Assembly: GCA_902729315.2 (NCBI GenBank)
Contig: LR746264.1
Location: 6,349,878 to 6,413,877 of the forward strand
DNA: 64,000 bases
Direction: 5' to 3'
Source of the DNA: Spirodela intermedia
Taxonomy: Eukaryota > Streptophyta > Magnoliopsida > Alismatales > Araceae
Numbering within the stretch: the first letter of the stretch is position 1; every line of letters starts with the position of its first letter. Below are positions 61,675 through 64,000 of the stretch, in pieces. The notes under the pieces are model-generated. The model was not told the origin of the DNA and made no database searches. It was given only the letters and a program-made list of their open reading frames with translations. The translations under genes were made by a program, and so were the position numbers.

Positions 61675-64000
61675 TAAGGTTTTCTCCTCTCTGTTCTGAT
61701 TGTTATATGCGACTTTCGTTATGAGGCATATGAGAACCACAGTCAGCCATTAAGTCGCCGCATGGGGACCACACCATACGTTGCCTGTGAGGCTGAGACG
61801 ATGGAAGCAGCCGAATAGGCGACCGTGTCGTCCATATGAGGTGTAGACCAAGGCAGCCACTGGCTGCGTTGGCGACCAGGAAAGCTGCGGTAAAGTGGCC
61901 TTAGGCAGTAAAATGTGAGCACGCAGACGACCGTCGTACGTCGTCGAGGCATGGGTTGCCACAACTGCAGTCCAATACCCACCACTGTCATGCTGGTCGC
62001 AGCGGCGGTCCTCATCGCAGCGGGCCCCGTTTTCACCGGTGGGCTCGACTGGCAGAGGATGGGGGCGGTAATGCCGGGTGGGTCGATGCTGCCTCCGGTT
62101 GGCTTCGGCTCCGTACCACTGCCGCGGTGGCGGTTGCACTCCATGTCTCCGCGGTGTGCTCCACCACCGCCGACATTGGCGGAGAGGGGTGGAGCGTCGC
62201 GACCGTCTGGGGCGATAGGGCCTCGACGCGAGCGCCGCCTCCTGGGCCGACGAAGCGGTTCGTGGGAGGCGGTGATTCACCTCTTGATGCGCCGTTACAG
62301 TAACCATTAGGGCGATGGATGTTTCGCCATGCGAACCGGCTCGCACGGATCGCGAAGACGGCCGCCCGGTGATGACGTCATATGATGTCGATTATTATAA
62401 ATTATTATTAATAAATGTATATTTTTATTATTTTTTACGTGTTTTATTTATTATTTTATGTGTTCATTAGTAGCATATTGAGTTTAAATGTTCTAATTTA
62501 TTGTCTATATCCATGTTATTGGTCTTTTTGAATTTTAGACAATAATTAGATATATGACATACAATATGCATTGGACTATCAAGATAGAATATTAATTTGT
62601 TCAGTCTAATTGTAAAAATATACTGAATGCCATGTAATTATTCATTTAACTTGAGCAACTTGTGCTCCTCACCGACATGACACCAAGTAAGACTAATTAT
62701 TTATATTGATTACATCAAGTAGATTTTAAATCTAATTTCTGATAGCATTCAACTTTGTCTTTAGATAAATGAGATTAATAATACTCACCAATGTGAGATT
62801 GTTATGCTTATATCTAAATGAGTGAAATGATTGTATTTATTTATTAACTATGGAGAATGTAAGTACTCAATGGTACTATATTTCTTAGACTTTTATGTAT
62901 GTGCAATTAGTTTTATTTATTAATATTCCTGAGACTTTTTTGGTCCATTACATCTTGTAGACATTACCAGTGAAATATGATCTTTTTAAGGTCTCTTATA
63001 ACACACATAAGGATGAATGGTCAATGAATGATATGATGATCAAGTGTGTTCAAGAGGAAGAAAGGCAAGTTGTTAGTCAACTGAACAAGATAAATATTGT
63101 GAATATGGTAAGTCACGGATCAAAAAAGCATTCATCAAAGGACAAGATGATCAAGAAATCTTCAGAGAAGAAGTACGAAGGAGGTGTGGCTAAAAGCTCC
63201 ATCTTTAAAGTTAAGTGCTTCTTCTACAAGAAACATGGTCATCTGAAAAAAGAATGCCTAAAGCACTAGGAATGGTTAATCAAACAAAATTCAGATAATG
63301 AGGTCTTTGTCATGAGTCATGAATCAAAATCTAGTTTTTGTTCCTAATTTGAGTTGGTGGATTGACTCAAGTGTCATTGTGCACATTTCAACCACCTTGC
63401 TGGGGTTTCTTATAAGGCGGCCTTAAATTGAGTGTGAATTGTATGTCGTATTTTAAAATCATAAGCATTCACACGTAAAGTTAGTGGGAAATTATATAAT
63501 TACTTTGAAGTCTTGAGAAACTTTATTTTTGAACTACTTTTATATTATATCATTTCAACGAAATTTGAATATGTTATCAAATTAGTTAAAGACAATTATC
63601 ACGTCATTCTTGATGCATGCATCAGGCATGTCTTTAACTAGAGAAAACATTCCCATTAGGATTGGTATAATTGGTAGATTATTTAAGCTTAATATTTCTT
63701 CTGAATATATTTTTCTAAATTGCTCGAATAAAAGGAATAGAACTTATGAGAACTCTATAATTTTGTGGCATAAGAGATTGGGACACATATCCAAAGGAGG
63801 GTGGAGAGATTAGTGAAAGAAGGTCTTTTAAGATCTTTAGACTTCATAAATCTTGATATATGTGTCAATTACATTAAAAAAATTTAATTAATACATTAAA
63901 AAAAAAGTCATAAAATGTGGGGCAACATTAGATTTGATTCATATACATGCTAGAAGTATTCTGTAATCTTTATTGATGATTATTCAAACTTTGTATATCT
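61675..64000 (+). mobile_element. Internal region of degenerate Ty1/copia element, runs off the edge
   Basis: After a GC-rich leader (about 61740-62380) and an AT-rich section, a gag remnant appears at 62970-63269: LFKVSYNTHKDEWSMNDMM, VQEEERQVVSQLNK, and a zinc knuckle CFFYKKHGHLKKEC in which the second Cys is Tyr. Near 63345-63375, SWWIDSSVIVHI is the protease active-site region with Ser replacing the Gly of the usual Asp-Ser-Gly. At about 63765-63835, LWHKRLGHISKGG starts the GAG-pre-integrase domain, and IDDYSNFVYL at the edge begins integrase. Multiple stops and frame changes separate these pieces, so it is not autonomous. The plus-strand direction is opposite to the interrupted host gene. 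Confidence 0.85.
61740..62380. other. GC-rich block inside the copia element
   Basis: Clearly GC-rich against the AT-rich sequence on both sides. Long open frames exist on both strands (minus 61750-62346, 198 codons; plus 61915-62310), with Arg/Pro/Ala-biased residues typical of frames that stay open because of GC content. I recognise no domain. It could be the element's own leader or a captured segment. Confidence 0.5.

Noticed and set aside
61750-62346. 198-codon minus frame in the copia element as a host gene
   Set aside because: Arg/Pro/Ala-biased, no domain, inside a GC-rich block with open frames on both strands; more likely compositional.

Overview
This window is plant nuclear DNA. 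Genes have GT-AG introns of 80 bp to 2.7 kb, there is a conserved plant microRNA (miR164), and the gene families are plant-type (LURP-one-related, DUF538, DTX/MATE, peroxisomal MFP2, exocyst SEC15). First exons and intronless genes are very GC-rich (SEC15, DUF538, MATE, epoxide hydrolase exon 1) against AT-rich introns and intergenic DNA. GA/CT microsatellites are abundant near 5' ends. Together this suggests a monocot; I cannot name the species. It reads as ordinary gene-dense euchromatin, and I found no gene cluster or new molecular system.

Layout from left to right. (1) 0.4-3.3 kb, minus: seven-exon leucine-carboxyl-methyltransferase-like SAM enzyme. (2) 3.59-3.68 kb, minus: MIR164 hairpin with an upstream TATA box. 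(3) 4.86-5.67 kb, minus: LURP-one-related protein. (4) 8.5-11.0 kb, minus: intronless exocyst SEC15. (5) 15.5-16.0 kb, minus: secreted DUF538 protein. (6) 16.7-23.2 kb, plus: U1 snRNP protein U1A. (7) 23.5-27.0 kb, minus: folate-receptor-like membrane protein. (8) 27.7-32.9 kb, minus: peroxisomal beta-oxidation multifunctional protein MFP2, 18 exons, with an apparent 1-bp frameshift in exon 10. (9) 33.7-41.1 kb, plus: MCTS1/TMA20, divergent from MFP2. (10) 41.9-43.5 kb, minus: intronless MATE/DTX transporter. (11) 48.7-51.4 kb, plus: ribosomal protein eL18, whose last intron holds a diverged direct duplication. (12) 52.5-54.4 kb, plus: uncharacterised C2H2 plus RING-like zinc-finger protein. 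(13) 58.2-59.9 kb, minus: intact soluble epoxide hydrolase. (14) 60.4-61.4 kb, minus: a second, broken epoxide hydrolase copy, cut in exon 2 by (15) a degenerate Ty1/copia retrotransposon from 61.36 kb past the right edge.

The genes are mostly unrelated housekeeping loci. Two local relationships matter: the divergent MFP2/MCTS1 pair sharing a 783-bp 5' interval, and the tandem epoxide hydrolases, of which only the downstream copy is intact. Exon models were built by hand from splice motifs, reading phase and remembered family conservation. Phase closes exactly in every multi-exon gene except MFP2 and the broken epoxide hydrolase copy.
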